Shown here piece after piece: positions 9,862 to 19,143 of a stretch of 64,000 bases of DNA. The DNA lies in contig JARGXX010000116.1 of NCBI GenBank assembly GCA_030374765.1, forward strand, positions 806,001 through 870,000. Direction: 5' to 3'. Every line of letters begins with the position of its first letter. Within the stretch, counting starts at the first letter, position 1. The notes beneath the pieces were generated by a model that searched no databases, was not told where the DNA came from, and was given only the letters and a program-made list of their open reading frames with translations. This DNA is from Agarophyton chilense. Lineage: Eukaryota > Rhodophyta > Florideophyceae > Gracilariales > Gracilariaceae. The position numbers and the translations under genes are program-made.

Positions 9862-11613
9862 ATGCATCTTTGTTTTCTTTCGCCGTGCAACCCAACCTTT
9901 CTTTCATCCCGTTCCTCCCGCTCCCCGCTTCAATCTCGTCGTCCCATGCGCCTTGTCTCACTTCCCAAAATGGTCGCCGTTCCCGAAAAGGTCCCCACCT
10001 CCGCCCCAGTCACCACCAAGTCCATGTCCATCCTCTTGCCGGAAAAGCTTTCCGACACTGGTGTAGCCCTTCTTTCGGAACGCTTCAACGTTGTCAAGAA
10101 ACTCGACCTCACCCCGGAGCAACTCCTATCGGAAATCGTCAATCACGACGCCATCATCATTCGTTCTGGCACCCGCATGACCCGTGAGCTTATCGAAGCC
10201 GCTCCGAAACTCAAAGTAATCGGTCGCGCCGGCGTGGGCGTCGATAATATTGACATCCACGCTGCTACCGAACGTGGTGTTCTCGTCGTAAACGCCCCCA
10301 CAGGAAACTGTGTCGCTGCTGCCGAGCACACCATTGCTCTCTTGTGCGGACTAGCCCGTCTGATCGCCCCCGCTGACCACACCATCAAGAATTCCCGCTG
10401 GGATCGTTCCAAGTTTGTCGGCGTCAGTTTGGTCGACAAGACCTTGGGTGTCGTTGGTTTGGGCCGCATTGGCAGAGAGGTTGCCAAACGTGGACGCGGG
10501 CTCGGTATGAATATCGTCGCTAGTGATCCCTTTGCCAGTGAAGAGATCGCTGCCGCTATTGGAGTCACGTTACTGCCATATGAACAGGTTTTGGAGAACA
10601 GCGATTTCCTCACACTCCACATTCCCCTTATCCCATCCACAAAACATATGATTAACGGCGAATCCATCACGAAAATGAAAGACGGTGCTCGTATTATCAA
10701 CGCCGCCCGTGGAGGCATTGTGGACGAAACGGCTCTTTTCGACGCCCTGGAGTCTGGCAAGATTGCTGGTGCCGCTCTAGACTGCTTTGAATTTGAGCCG
10801 CCGTCAAAACACCCTGACTCTATCTCGGCCAAGCTTGTTCAACACCCATGTGTGTTGGCCACCCCTCATCTTGGTGCCAGCACTAAGGAAGCACAGTTGG
10901 ATGTCGCTGTTGAGATTGCCACTGCCGTCGGCGATTCGTTGAATGGAGACGTGGTTCCAACCATGATCAATTGCCCAAATATCGCTCCAGAGGTATTGAA
11001 AACTCTGAAGCCACGTGCTCTTCTTTGTGAATCTTTGGGACGTCTGGCGTACTACGTCTCTGGACGAATGTTGCACGGAGAAGCCGTTGTTGACTACTTC
11101 ATTCCTTCTGTTAGTGAAGACACTAGATTGCTTCGCACAGGACTCATCAAGGGGTTAATGGAACCGGCACTTGGTGTAAAGGTCACCATTGTCAACGCCG
11201 ACAACATTGCCAAAACTCACAACCTGAACATCACAGAGACAAATCACTACTCATCTGCGACCATGGACAGTGAAGTGATCGTTACCGTTCGCAACTCCCC
11301 TCCTGTCGAAGGTCGCGTCACCAGTGGAAATCCGCACGTGACCCGCATCGGTCGATTCGAGGTAGACCTTCGTCTTGACGGTATTATTATGGCTTACAGT
11401 CAGGATGACCGTCCCGGACAAATGGGTCTGGTTGGAAGTATTCTCGGTGACGCCGGTGTTAATATTTCTTCTATGACTCTTGCACGGGATGCAAACAGCT
11501 CAAGGGCATTGGTTCTACTGGGGCTTGACTCTCGACCGAGCGAAGAGCTTGTAAACAAGATTGAGAAACTTGTAGATGATGAAGAGCTGCGACCGATAGT
11601 GATGGAATTCTGA
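9862..11613 (+). CDS. serA: Plastid D-3-phosphoglycerate dehydrogenase, long ACT-domain type
   Basis: A 583-residue protein. It oxidises 3-phosphoglycerate to 3-phosphohydroxypyruvate with NAD, the first step of the phosphorylated serine pathway. The first ATG is 9862; the frame is open further upstream but only from a TTG. Residues 1 to about 50 (MHLCFLSPCNPTFLSS onward) form a Ser/Arg-rich transit peptide. The substrate/NAD core follows, with VIGRAGVGVDNIDI, the dinucleotide motif GVVGLGRIG ending near residue 204, and an Asp downstream that fits NAD preference. NAARGGIVDE carries the catalytic region, and TPHLGAST carries the catalytic His. The C-terminal half has the allosteric-substrate-binding domain and a terminal ACT domain (roughly the last 75 residues, from GRFEVDLRLDG to MEF), where serine feedback usually acts. 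Single exon. It converges on the ABC1 kinase gene, with 286 bp between stops. Confidence 0.95.
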   Translation: MHLCFLSPCNPTFLSSRSSRSPLQSRRPMRLVSLPKMVAVPEKVPTSAPVTTKSMSILLPEKLSDTGVALLSERFNVVKKLDLTPEQLLSEIVNHDAIIIRSGTRMTRELIEAAPKLKVIGRAGVGVDNIDIHAATERGVLVVNAPTGNCVAAAEHTIALLCGLARLIAPADHTIKNSRWDRSKFVGVSLVDKTLGVVGLGRIGREVAKRGRGLGMNIVASDPFASEEIAAAIGVTLLPYEQVLENSDFLTLHIPLIPSTKHMINGESITKMKDGARIINAARGGIVDETALFDALESGKIAGAALDCFEFEPPSKHPDSISAKLVQHPCVLATPHLGASTKEAQLDVAVEIATAVGDSLNGDVVPTMINCPNIAPEVLKTLKPRALLCESLGRLAYYVSGRMLHGEAVVDYFIPSVSEDTRLLRTGLIKGLMEPALGVKVTIVNADNIAKTHNLNITETNHYSSATMDSEVIVTVRNSPPVEGRVTSGNPHVTRIGRFEVDLRLDGIIMAYSQDDRPGQMGLVGSILGDAGVNISSMTLARDANSSRALVLLGLDSRPSEELVNKIEKLVDDEELRPIVMEF

Positions 11614-11899
11614 TCCTGTCTGCTGTGAAGGCTTCATTCAGCAGTTGTAGCATTGAGTGTCCCGCAACTTCAAAAATTCTACAACTTTCATATCATGGTT
11701 CGGACCACCATCTCTAGTTTCGCGCTTTTTGTCATGTATAGAACTCGGACGCTATCTCTTTGTTGCAGGCTGCTTCAAACCCAGAACCTAAATCGTTGCT
11801 TTGATATTCGAGTGAGTATCAGACTGTGTTAACATTTGGTTATTTGCTTTAGTAAAAGCCGTATAGAGTATTCAAAGTCTTAATTGATTTCGACCGACT

Positions 11900-14131
11900 T
11901 CACCGCCTACTACGTGGCTGCTCCTGAGGAAGCCCAAACGCAAACCGAACAGCTCGAGAAGTTATTCTTTCCGCCAGAGAGACAGCCACTTCGAGCCCGA
12001 GTCTCTGGCTCTCAGGTTCGCGCAAGAGCTTGCCCATTATCGGAGACAGCTTCGATGGACTGAAACCCTTGCTTCGGCGGATAATAAGCGCCATACGCTC
12101 GGCGTTCTCCATTGTACGCGTTCTTTTCGGTGGTGGAACTGCTCGCATAAACATCGGCAGTCGAAGTCCCGCTGCCACACCAGCTTGAGCAGCAACGCCA
12201 AAGTAATACTTAGCAATATCTACTCCCAAAGCATCCAACTCCTCCGTAACCTCGTCCGCCAGATTGTATCTCGCAAGCTTCCCCCGCGGTGATAAAAGGA
12301 ATGCAAACAATTGCTCCACGGCAATACTAAGGTCATAGTCTCCGGCACTTGATGCCGACTCTAACAAGCTTTCAAGCCTGTTCCATCGAGGGTAACCATT
12401 ATCAAAGAGAAGGGATTGAAGAGCATCCTGTAACTCCGGTGCGGGATCTGTCAAGAGGCGAGAGGCGATGTATGGATATGACTCATTCAAAATCTTGAAG
12501 TTGGGATCAACCTGAATTGCGACCCCCTCCAAAACACCCAAGCATCGGATGATAGCTGTGTAATAGGCAGGAAGACGAAACGGATATTGATACATGACAG
12601 AACCCAATTTGTCGATAACAGATTTGAAGTTCAACTCACCAACTGATGCCCCCAGTACATCCGGAAGAGCCTGATTCAACGCCCCTATGATTGGTTCAAG
12701 ATCGGTTTCCGGCGGCAAGAACCCGAGTCTGACGTAAAGATTCGCGAGAGCATCAAAATCCCTGTTGACCATGTGCACAACAGCCTCGATAATACCGTAC
12801 CGTTGGGCTGGTTCTACCTCAGACATCATGCCAAAGTCAAGGTAGCATAAATTTCCTGTGGGGGTGGCCAGAAGGTTTCCAAGGTGAGTGTCTGCGTGAA
12901 AGTATCCATTTTCTAACATTTGTCTCAGAGAGCACTGAACCATCGCACGTACAAGTTCTTCAGAACGCGCTCGAGTGAGTTTGTCACTGTTCAAGCGGAT
13001 TCCATCCATCCACTGCATGGTAATGACGCGCCGTTTAGTATAACGCCAGTATATCTTTGGTACGTCAACTCCAGGAAGGTCTCCGTACAACTCAAGGAAT
13101 CGTTCTGCATTTCTTGCCTCGGAAAGATAATCTATTTCCTCGTATATGAGCTTTCCAAACTCCTCTACAATGCTCTGTAGGTCAATATCTCTTCCGGTGA
13201 GCTTCAGTATGTTGCTGAGGGTACCACAGAGATTTCGCAAAATGTATATGTCTAGTGCTATGATCTGCTCGCAATCCGGTCTCTGTACTTTGACAGCAAC
13301 TCGTTCGCCAGTATTCTTCAATGTAGCGCTGTAGACCTGGCCGATGGACGCAGCAGCCACAGGGGTAGGATCGATGGCTTCAAATATTTCATCGACTGGC
13401 TTTCCAAACTCCTCCTCAATCAGCCGAAAAGCAGTTTCATTCTCAAAAGGCGGAAGCCGATCTTGAAGTTTTTGCAACTCATCCAAGTACTCCTTGGGAA
13501 GTAAATCAGGGCGCGAGGACACGGCCTGGCCGCCCTTAATAATGGCAGGTCCAAGCGAGGACACAATCTTAAGAAACTCTTTGGCGCGCTTGGAGCGGTT
13601 TTGCTCTTCCGTGCCGAGCTGAAAGTCCAAGGCCACGCGCGAAACAAACGAAGTAAGCGGAACTGCAATTTGAAGTTGGCGTTTGCGCACGTAGAGAGAG
13701 CGGGATCTGAAGTATTGTATGGCAGACTCCGGGTCATATCGAGGACCTGCATCGGCGCTTTTCGCAGCTCGGGCAGCCTGCTCTTCTAGGATTTCCGTGC
13801 TATCCGCAGGTGGCACGCCCGGAAGAACGGTGCGGACTTCGGGGGTGAGGCGGGGTGGTGGCGGTGATGTTGATGGTGCTGTTTGTTTGGACTGCTGGCG
13901 GGCTTGTTCTAGCAGTTGCTCGGCGCGTTGGAGGCGAACTTGAACGGCATTGGCGCGCTCGTTGGTTGAGAGGGCCTGCATGGTGCATAGCAGACGAGAT
14001 GGATGGAGGGCTGGTCTCGTGGGCTTCGGGAAACGTTTGGCACGACGAAGAACGCGTGTGGTCAAGGAACGACTTGTGAGGGTAGTAAGCGGCGATATGG
14101 GCACAACAAGTGCCGAGACATGTTTGGTCAT
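11900..14131 (-). CDS. Plastid ABC1/ADCK (UbiB) atypical kinase, ABC1K3-like
   Basis: A 743-residue single-exon protein. The N terminus is basic and Ser/Thr-rich (a transit peptide to about residue 50), then a predicted helical linker. The ABC1 hallmarks are in order: IIKGGQAVSSRPDLLP (KxGQ, 197-212), an Ala-rich loop AAASIGQVY (259-267) replacing the glycine loop, catalytic Lys in VAVKVQRP (281), EEIDYLSEARNAERF, the catalytic loop HADTHLGNLL (about 410) and the metal motif LDFGMM (about 428). Members of this family act in plastoglobules or mitochondria and regulate quinone and tocopherol metabolism. Overall form is closest to plant ABC1K3-type proteins from memory, but the subfamily is inference. 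Start codon 14131 is the first in-frame ATG. Confidence 0.85.
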   Translation of the reverse strand: MTKHVSALVVPISPLTTLTSRSLTTRVLRRAKRFPKPTRPALHPSRLLCTMQALSTNERANAVQVRLQRAEQLLEQARQQSKQTAPSTSPPPPRLTPEVRTVLPGVPPADSTEILEEQAARAAKSADAGPRYDPESAIQYFRSRSLYVRKRQLQIAVPLTSFVSRVALDFQLGTEEQNRSKRAKEFLKIVSSLGPAIIKGGQAVSSRPDLLPKEYLDELQKLQDRLPPFENETAFRLIEEEFGKPVDEIFEAIDPTPVAAASIGQVYSATLKNTGERVAVKVQRPDCEQIIALDIYILRNLCGTLSNILKLTGRDIDLQSIVEEFGKLIYEEIDYLSEARNAERFLELYGDLPGVDVPKIYWRYTKRRVITMQWMDGIRLNSDKLTRARSEELVRAMVQCSLRQMLENGYFHADTHLGNLLATPTGNLCYLDFGMMSEVEPAQRYGIIEAVVHMVNRDFDALANLYVRLGFLPPETDLEPIIGALNQALPDVLGASVGELNFKSVIDKLGSVMYQYPFRLPAYYTAIIRCLGVLEGVAIQVDPNFKILNESYPYIASRLLTDPAPELQDALQSLLFDNGYPRWNRLESLLESASSAGDYDLSIAVEQLFAFLLSPRGKLARYNLADEVTEELDALGVDIAKYYFGVAAQAGVAAGLRLPMFMRAVPPPKRTRTMENAERMALIIRRSKGFSPSKLSPIMGKLLREPESQRLGLEVAVSLAERITSRAVRFAFGLPQEQPRSRR

Positions 14132-14807
14132 TTTCGAAGGATAGCTTGGAGGAACCGGTTCAGTACAAAACTATAGTTGAAGACGGTGGTTAGGCCGTGT
14201 GTTCCGCACGCCCGCGCATACAACTGAGAATGGGAACACTGTGTCTTTACACGCGGGTATTGGCTGTGGGTATAAGACCAGCGCCCGTTGACCAGGCAGC
14301 ACGGAGACGTCGGTGTACGTAATGAGAGCGCCACGGAGGAGTGTGGAATGGCAGCGCGCACGGCCACCCATAGGCGCATTCGCGGAGATGCTCCAGTCGC
14401 CACGTGCAAAATCGACCACAAACGACATTGGCCTGCAGCAGCAACTCGACACCGAAAAGTAATCCACGTGTGTTCTTCTCGTTTGTGTCCACGTGGCAGA
14501 AGTTGAGCAGTGCACTGCCCCATGGCTCCCCGCTGCGCGCCCTGATGACCGGCAGCCAATGATTGCGCTCACGTCCACCATAGCGGTGCATTTCTGACCG
14601 CAATCTGCGCACTCCAGAAATGCAATCACAGAGCTCGACGGCCACCAGCTGCGCCCTCGCACATTCCGTAGATCTCCAGAATCTTATATCGCTTGGCCAT
14701 TTCGCTCACTCTGCTCAGATCGTACGTTCTCTGTGCCCAGTCCGCTCTCAGCTCCAAAACGTTCTTCGCCTCCAGTACGCAAGTGTCTCAGCCAATCTTG
14801 TTCAAAA
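14132..14807. promoter_or_regulatory. Divergent ABC1K / 91-residue protein intergenic region
   Basis: About 675 bp between divergent starts. Several overlapping frames exist on both strands (up to 163 codons) but none has a domain, and they overlap each other antisense, so I treat them as chance frames in GC-rich sequence. Both promoters must lie here; I see no definite element. Confidence 0.4.
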
Positions 14808-15181
14808 ATGGCCTTCGTCTCCTCTTTCTCTGGCGTCACCGTGCGCAGTGCTACCAACAACCGTGCCGTCTGCAGCGCGGCGCCGCGTCGCGCCGCCAAG
14901 TGGACCATGAGTGACGAAGGAGGAAAGGGGTTCGGCGGCGGTGAAGCAACAAGAGAGTAAGTCATCAAGTCCATTTTTCTCACACTTGAAAATGGCTATC
15001 GCAGCACACGTTGTACTAATCATCATGCTTGTTACTGTTTCCTTCGTCAATCAGCCCGTCGCCAACCAAGATCGACCCCAACGACCCGAAGGGCAAGCAG
15101 ACCGCCATTCACCCCGCCGAGACTTTTGCCGAGTACCAGGCCCGCCTGAAGCGTGAGGCTCAGGAGAAGAAGGGCCAGTAG
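14808..15181 (+). CDS. Small plastid-type protein of unknown function, two exons
   Basis: Exons 14808-14956 and 15055-15181 give 91 residues. The donor is GA|GTAAGT and the acceptor TCAG|CCCG; the 98-bp intron has a good TACTAAT-like branch site (tgtactaatc) about 37 bases before the acceptor. The N terminus MAFVSSFSGVTVRSATNN, with AAPRRAAKWTM after it, is a classic short transit peptide with Phe at position 3. The mature part begins near MSDEGGKGFGGG and continues PSPTKIDPNDPKGKQ, TAIHPAETFAEY and a basic C-terminal helix. There are no membrane helices and no cysteines in the mature part. I do not recognise the family with certainty; it could be a small soluble plastid or photosystem-associated factor. 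The splice model is well supported because both halves are strongly coding-like in composition and join in frame. Confidence 0.7.
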
Positions 15182-15910
15182 TCTATCGCGGCCACTCTGT
15201 GTTAGTCGAGTGCATACGAGCAGCATAGCGTCTTGTACCAAGAGTCGCGAGCCCTCTCCTTAATTGCAATTGCTTATGTGCAAGTAAAGTAAACACTTGA
15301 CCTCTCTCTTGTTCCTTTTCTCGTGTCCGGGAATCCCTCGGCTTGCCACAACAATCACTAGAGTTATTCTCGCTTCGGCTCGTAAACTACGACCCAACAA
15401 ATCCTCGTAAGCGGGCGGTGGCAGATGGAAATGAACGAAAAGGTTTCCACGGCTTCAGAGAGCCAAGAACATTGCGCCTGTAGTAGAGTTTAGATCATGC
15501 AATAAAAAACGTGCGGTCACGGCATCTTTACGCTCAATATAAAATTTCATCGCAATTGACAGCCATTACGCAGCTCAACATCTCAGCGCACTGCCGCGCA
15601 TAAATATCAATGTTCACCGTCGACGTACAAACGTACCGCGACAAGCCATTTTGACATCTTACGAAGGTAGAAGTCAGCCGCTAAAGCACCATTACCCCAT
15701 GCACTCATCGCCCCATTAACTTACCGCCTTAACCCCAAATCTCCAATCCCAATCCGAAACTGGAGAATTAAGCCCGTGCATTACAGCTTTTGAACGAAAC
15801 TGCTTTGGGACGTCCCTGCGACTCCGACACCTTTTGCCCAAACAGCGTACCGTTGTTCAAACCCCCGTGAACATTGATCTATCCTTCCACTTCACATTCG
15901 CAGTTTCGCA
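15182..15910. other. Intergenic spacer, no gene seen
   Basis: About 730 bp between the small plastid-type gene and the aldo-keto reductase, both on the + strand. No frame above 60 codons with a motif. The right end should hold the aldo-keto reductase promoter. Confidence 0.5.
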
Positions 15911-17146
15911 ATGCCCAAGTTTCTGCTCCTAGCGTTTGCGAGCCCATCCAATGTCGCGCTTCGCCGCAAACCGCGCCCCACGACATCGGGCGCAATGTCA
16001 TCCACCTGCGCGAGGAGACCAGTAAGAATGGTGGGCGACACGAAGGCGAAAGCGCCGCTCAGCGAGCAGAAGCTCGCACTCCACCCGGTTGGAAACGCCG
16101 GACTAGTCATGACGGAGCTGACGCTTGGCACAATGACCTGGGGCCATCAAAACAGCGAGCAAGATGCGCACGAGCAGCTCGACTACGCATTCGAAAGGGG
16201 AGTGGTGGGCATTGACGGCGCAGAGCTTTACCCTGTTCCACCGCAACAGGAAACATACGGAGGAACGGAGCGGGCAATCGGCTCTTGGATCAAGAAACGC
16301 GGCGGTGGCTCCTTTCGGGAGAAGCTCGTGATCTTCTCCAAGGTGGCCGGCGGCAGTTTTGGGGAGAGGACGCTTTCGTGGATCCGTGGCGAAGACCGGA
16401 AGGTGGACAGGAAGAACATTAGAGCTGCTGTGCAAGGCATTCTGCAGCGGCTTGGGACCGACTACATTGACCTTTTACAAATCCACTGGCCCGATCGTTA
16501 TGTACCGCTGTTCGGCGCGGGCGTATACGACCCTGCAAGAGCGCTGGATTCGGTGCCGTTCGAGCAGCAGGTTGCCGCCATGGACGAACTGATCCGGGAG
16601 GGCTTGATACGAAATTACGGGCTAAGCAACGAGACGGCGTGGGGCGTAGCGCAATTCGACGCCAAGGCTAGGGCAAACGGAATGGCTCGCCCTGTATCCA
16701 TCCAGAACTCTTACAGCCTGATTTACCGCGATTTCGAAGGGCACCTGGCGGAGGCATGCGCTGAGAGAAACGCGAACTTGAGCCTTCTCGCATACAGCCC
16801 ACTAGCAGGCGGGGCGCTGAGCGGCAAATATCTGGATCCGCCTATTCCTCGCGACGCGCGGTTTGCGCTATACCCGGGATACATGAAGCGCTTCCAGAGC
16901 AGCATAGCGGCAGAGGCGATCAGAGAGTACAAGCGGGTGGCGGACGATGCCGGGTTGAGCTTGACGGAGTTGTCGCTCGGCTGGTGCAAGAGCAGGTGGT
17001 TTGTTGCCAGTACGATCATCGGGGCGACCAACATAAGCCAGCTGAAGCAGAACTTGGATACGTTCTCCGTTGAGCTTGACGACTCGGTGATTGAGGCAGT
17101 AGAAAAAGTGTACGTGCGCTATCGCGACCCTTCCAAGACGTCGTGA
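15911..17146 (+). CDS. Aldo-keto reductase, Tas-like, probable plastid form
   Basis: A 411-residue single-exon protein. Residues 1 to about 50 look like a targeting sequence (MPKFLLLAFASPSNVALRRK). The AKR barrel follows: LTLGTMTWGHQNSEQDAHEQ, then VVGIDGAELYPVPPQ with the catalytic Asp (102) and Tyr (107), Lys in VIFSKV (144) and His in LLQIHWPDRY (192). NADPH-site motifs are GLSNETAWGVAQF, SLLAYSPLAGG and the terminal STIIGATNISQLKQNL. This order and the ELYPVP segment match bacterial Tas and plant plastid homologues. It should reduce aldehydes or ketones with NADPH; the physiological substrate is unknown. All four tetrad residues are present. It converges on the N-myristoyltransferase gene with about 43 bp between stops. 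Confidence 0.88.
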   Translation: MPKFLLLAFASPSNVALRRKPRPTTSGAMSSTCARRPVRMVGDTKAKAPLSEQKLALHPVGNAGLVMTELTLGTMTWGHQNSEQDAHEQLDYAFERGVVGIDGAELYPVPPQQETYGGTERAIGSWIKKRGGGSFREKLVIFSKVAGGSFGERTLSWIRGEDRKVDRKNIRAAVQGILQRLGTDYIDLLQIHWPDRYVPLFGAGVYDPARALDSVPFEQQVAAMDELIREGLIRNYGLSNETAWGVAQFDAKARANGMARPVSIQNSYSLIYRDFEGHLAEACAERNANLSLLAYSPLAGGALSGKYLDPPIPRDARFALYPGYMKRFQSSIAAEAIREYKRVADDAGLSLTELSLGWCKSRWFVASTIIGATNISQLKQNLDTFSVELDDSVIEAVEKVYVRYRDPSKTS

Positions 17147-17189
17147 GACAAACAAGACATTTTGAGGGACGCGCTTTTTATGTTTGGTG

Positions 17190-18581
17190 CTACAGAAGCA
17201 CAAGAGCGTTTTTGTGCTTGTCGACAGGAGGGCAGTTCCAGTTGTAAAGATAGTAATTGAGAGTGCCGTCTCCCTTGTGAAACTTTAGGTGGTCGAAAAA
17301 CTGCGCGTTGTGCGCGAGGTCCAGCGCGTTGAACACGTCAAAGCCGTTGGCGCGTGCCAAAATGAGGGCGTCTCCAATGAGCTGTTGAATGGACACGCTG
17401 CTCGGGACGATGCAGAAGGCGTATGCGGCGTTGAGGGTTTTGTGAACTGGGTGGTTGATGACGCTTGAGGGCAGTGAATAAAAAGACACGAGGTCGGTGA
17501 GGGCGGCTGTGTCGGGGTGTGGCACGACGTAAGTGAACATGACGTTGTCGCGTGGCAGGAGCCAGTGAGCGACGTCGTCGGCGGTCATGCGGACGTGCAG
17601 GTCGAAGTGCGAGTGATGGGCGTCGAGTAGGGCGCAGGCGGCGGACACATCGGCCGGGACCATGGGGCGGATGGTGGCGAGCTGCGGGTGCGACTTGAGA
17701 GCATACAGACGCATTGTGCGCGCCATGGTCATGCGCGGCTTGAGGCGAGAGAAGCCCGTCTCGATGAGCTTCTTAGCGTTGAGCAGGCGATGGTAGTAGC
17801 GCGACGAAGACACCGGGCGCGGCAGCAGGGCGCCCGCCGTATAGGCGGCCTGCCAGATACCTTGTAGGTTGACGCGACGCGTGATCTCGCGGATGAGCAC
17901 GGGGGCCAACCGCTTGCTGCGCAGCTTCTTGTGCACACAGAGGAAGTTGATCTCAACCATGCGCAGTGCGGTGGCGTGCACGACGATGGTGGCCGGCACG
18001 GCGGTGATGAAGGCGACGAGCTTCCGCGAGCTCTTGACGCGCACGCCGACGTGCCAGTCGCGGCGCCAGCCGGGCGGCAGTAACGCCCAGCGCAGAAAGT
18101 GACGCGAGTAATCGAAACGGAACATTGCAGCGCCGTCCTCGACGTAGTTCTCATTGAGCAGGCGGTAAACGTCTTCCAATTGCGCGTCGTCCGTGACATC
18201 AATGTCGCACCACTCGAAGGAGTCCAGCAGCGCGTAAGGCTGCTTGGGAATGTCGGCGACTTGGCGCGTCTCTATGGGCCCGCCGCCCGACTGCATTGCG
18301 CGCTGCTGCGACTCGTGCTGGTGCAGTTGCGGTACCGGCTGCGTGCTCCAGAAACGATGCTCTCGCGGCGCGGAGCCCGCGGCCGCGGCCGCTGCATCGG
18401 GCAGCGACGCGCTTCCCAGTAGCTCGGCCAGCTTCGCGCGCGCTTCGGCGCCGGACAGCTGCACCTCGCGCACGCGCGCGGCGGCGGGAGCGGGAGCGGG
18501 AGCGGGAGTGTCGGCGACGGCGGCGGCGGTGGCGGGGTCCACCGCGGGGGGATCGGCGGGCGACGGACGACGGGCAGCCAT
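17190..18581 (-). CDS. NMT: Glycylpeptide N-tetradecanoyltransferase (N-myristoyltransferase)
   Basis: A 463-residue single-exon protein. The first part (1 to about 95) is low-complexity Ala/Pro-rich. The NMT core begins with HRFWSTQPVPQ and then PYALLDSFEW, DIDVTDDAQLEDVYRLLNEN, FRFDYSRHFLRWALLPPGW, the acyl-CoA site VEINFLCVHKKLRSKRLAP, and SSRYYHRLLNAKKLIE. The C terminus has FNALDLAHNAQFFDHLKF, LNYYLYNWNCP and the terminal VLL. The C-terminal Leu carboxylate is the family's catalytic base. It transfers myristate to N-terminal glycine of cytosolic proteins. I chose the ATG at 18581. The frame runs open to 18980, but that extension is repeat-encoded (FVWLLSFGYFRLAT-type), and an alternative ATG lies at 18749. 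Confidence 0.93.
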   Translation of the reverse strand: MAARRPSPADPPAVDPATAAAVADTPAPAPAPAAARVREVQLSGAEARAKLAELLGSASLPDAAAAAAGSAPREHRFWSTQPVPQLHQHESQQRAMQSGGGPIETRQVADIPKQPYALLDSFEWCDIDVTDDAQLEDVYRLLNENYVEDGAAMFRFDYSRHFLRWALLPPGWRRDWHVGVRVKSSRKLVAFITAVPATIVVHATALRMVEINFLCVHKKLRSKRLAPVLIREITRRVNLQGIWQAAYTAGALLPRPVSSSRYYHRLLNAKKLIETGFSRLKPRMTMARTMRLYALKSHPQLATIRPMVPADVSAACALLDAHHSHFDLHVRMTADDVAHWLLPRDNVMFTYVVPHPDTAALTDLVSFYSLPSSVINHPVHKTLNAAYAFCIVPSSVSIQQLIGDALILARANGFDVFNALDLAHNAQFFDHLKFHKGDGTLNYYLYNWNCPPVDKHKNALVLL

Positions 18582-18850
18582 GTCGTCGACGGACGGAACG
18601 GTGACGGCGGGCGATGTCGGCAACGAAGGTGGAGATGGCGGTGGTGGCTGAAAGACGGTGCGGCACGCTACTGCCAGCGGCGGCGAGCACGACAGTACTG
18701 TTTGCCGAATCGACACGGCGTACGCGACGTTGACGGCGACGCCAATCATAATGGGAGGTTGAACAACATGATGTCGTTGAGCGCTGGCGCTGGCACGTGG
18801 AAGTGCAGATCTTGCGCATTTGAGCGGGCTGTGGAAACGCAAGTAAAATT

Positions 18851-19003
18851 TAGCCAGGCGAAAGCAGCGAAAATGTAGCCTAGCGAAAGTAGCCAAACGA
18901 AAGTAGCCAAACGAAAGTAGCCAAACGAAAGTAGCCAAACGAAAGTAGCCAAACGAAAGTAGCCAAACGAGAGTAGCCAAGCGAAAGTAGTAGCTAAACG
19001 AAA
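18851..19003. repeat. 14-bp tandem repeat between NMT and zinc-finger genes
   Basis: Perfect or near-perfect copies of agtagccaaacgaa follow each other from 18888 to 18971 (five exact, the sixth with one change). Degenerate versions extend on both sides from about 18851 to 19003. The tract lies in the divergent spacer between NMT and the C2H2 gene. Because 14 is not a multiple of 3, it encodes a 14-residue periodic peptide in the extended NMT frame, which I regard as non-genic. Confidence 0.9.
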
Positions 19004-19143
19004 ACAGTCTCGCGAGCGCAGGCGGTCGGGCCGCCGCGCGTGCCGCTGCGCCGCCGCCTCTACTTCAGCTGCGGCGGCGACACGGCGGGGGAGCAGAAAC
19101 TGCGCATGATGTGCTTGCGCTCACGCAGCGCCGGCGGAGCTCG

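Noticed and set aside
14128-14662. Overlapping minus-strand frames of 130-163 codons
   Set aside because: They occupy two or three frames at once in a divergent promoter region and have no motif.
18582-18980. N-terminal extension of the N-myristoyltransferase frame
   Set aside because: The extension is encoded by the 14-bp tandem repeat (periodic LLSFGYFRLATFVW-type peptide). NMT is cytosolic and its conserved core starts after the ATG at 18581.
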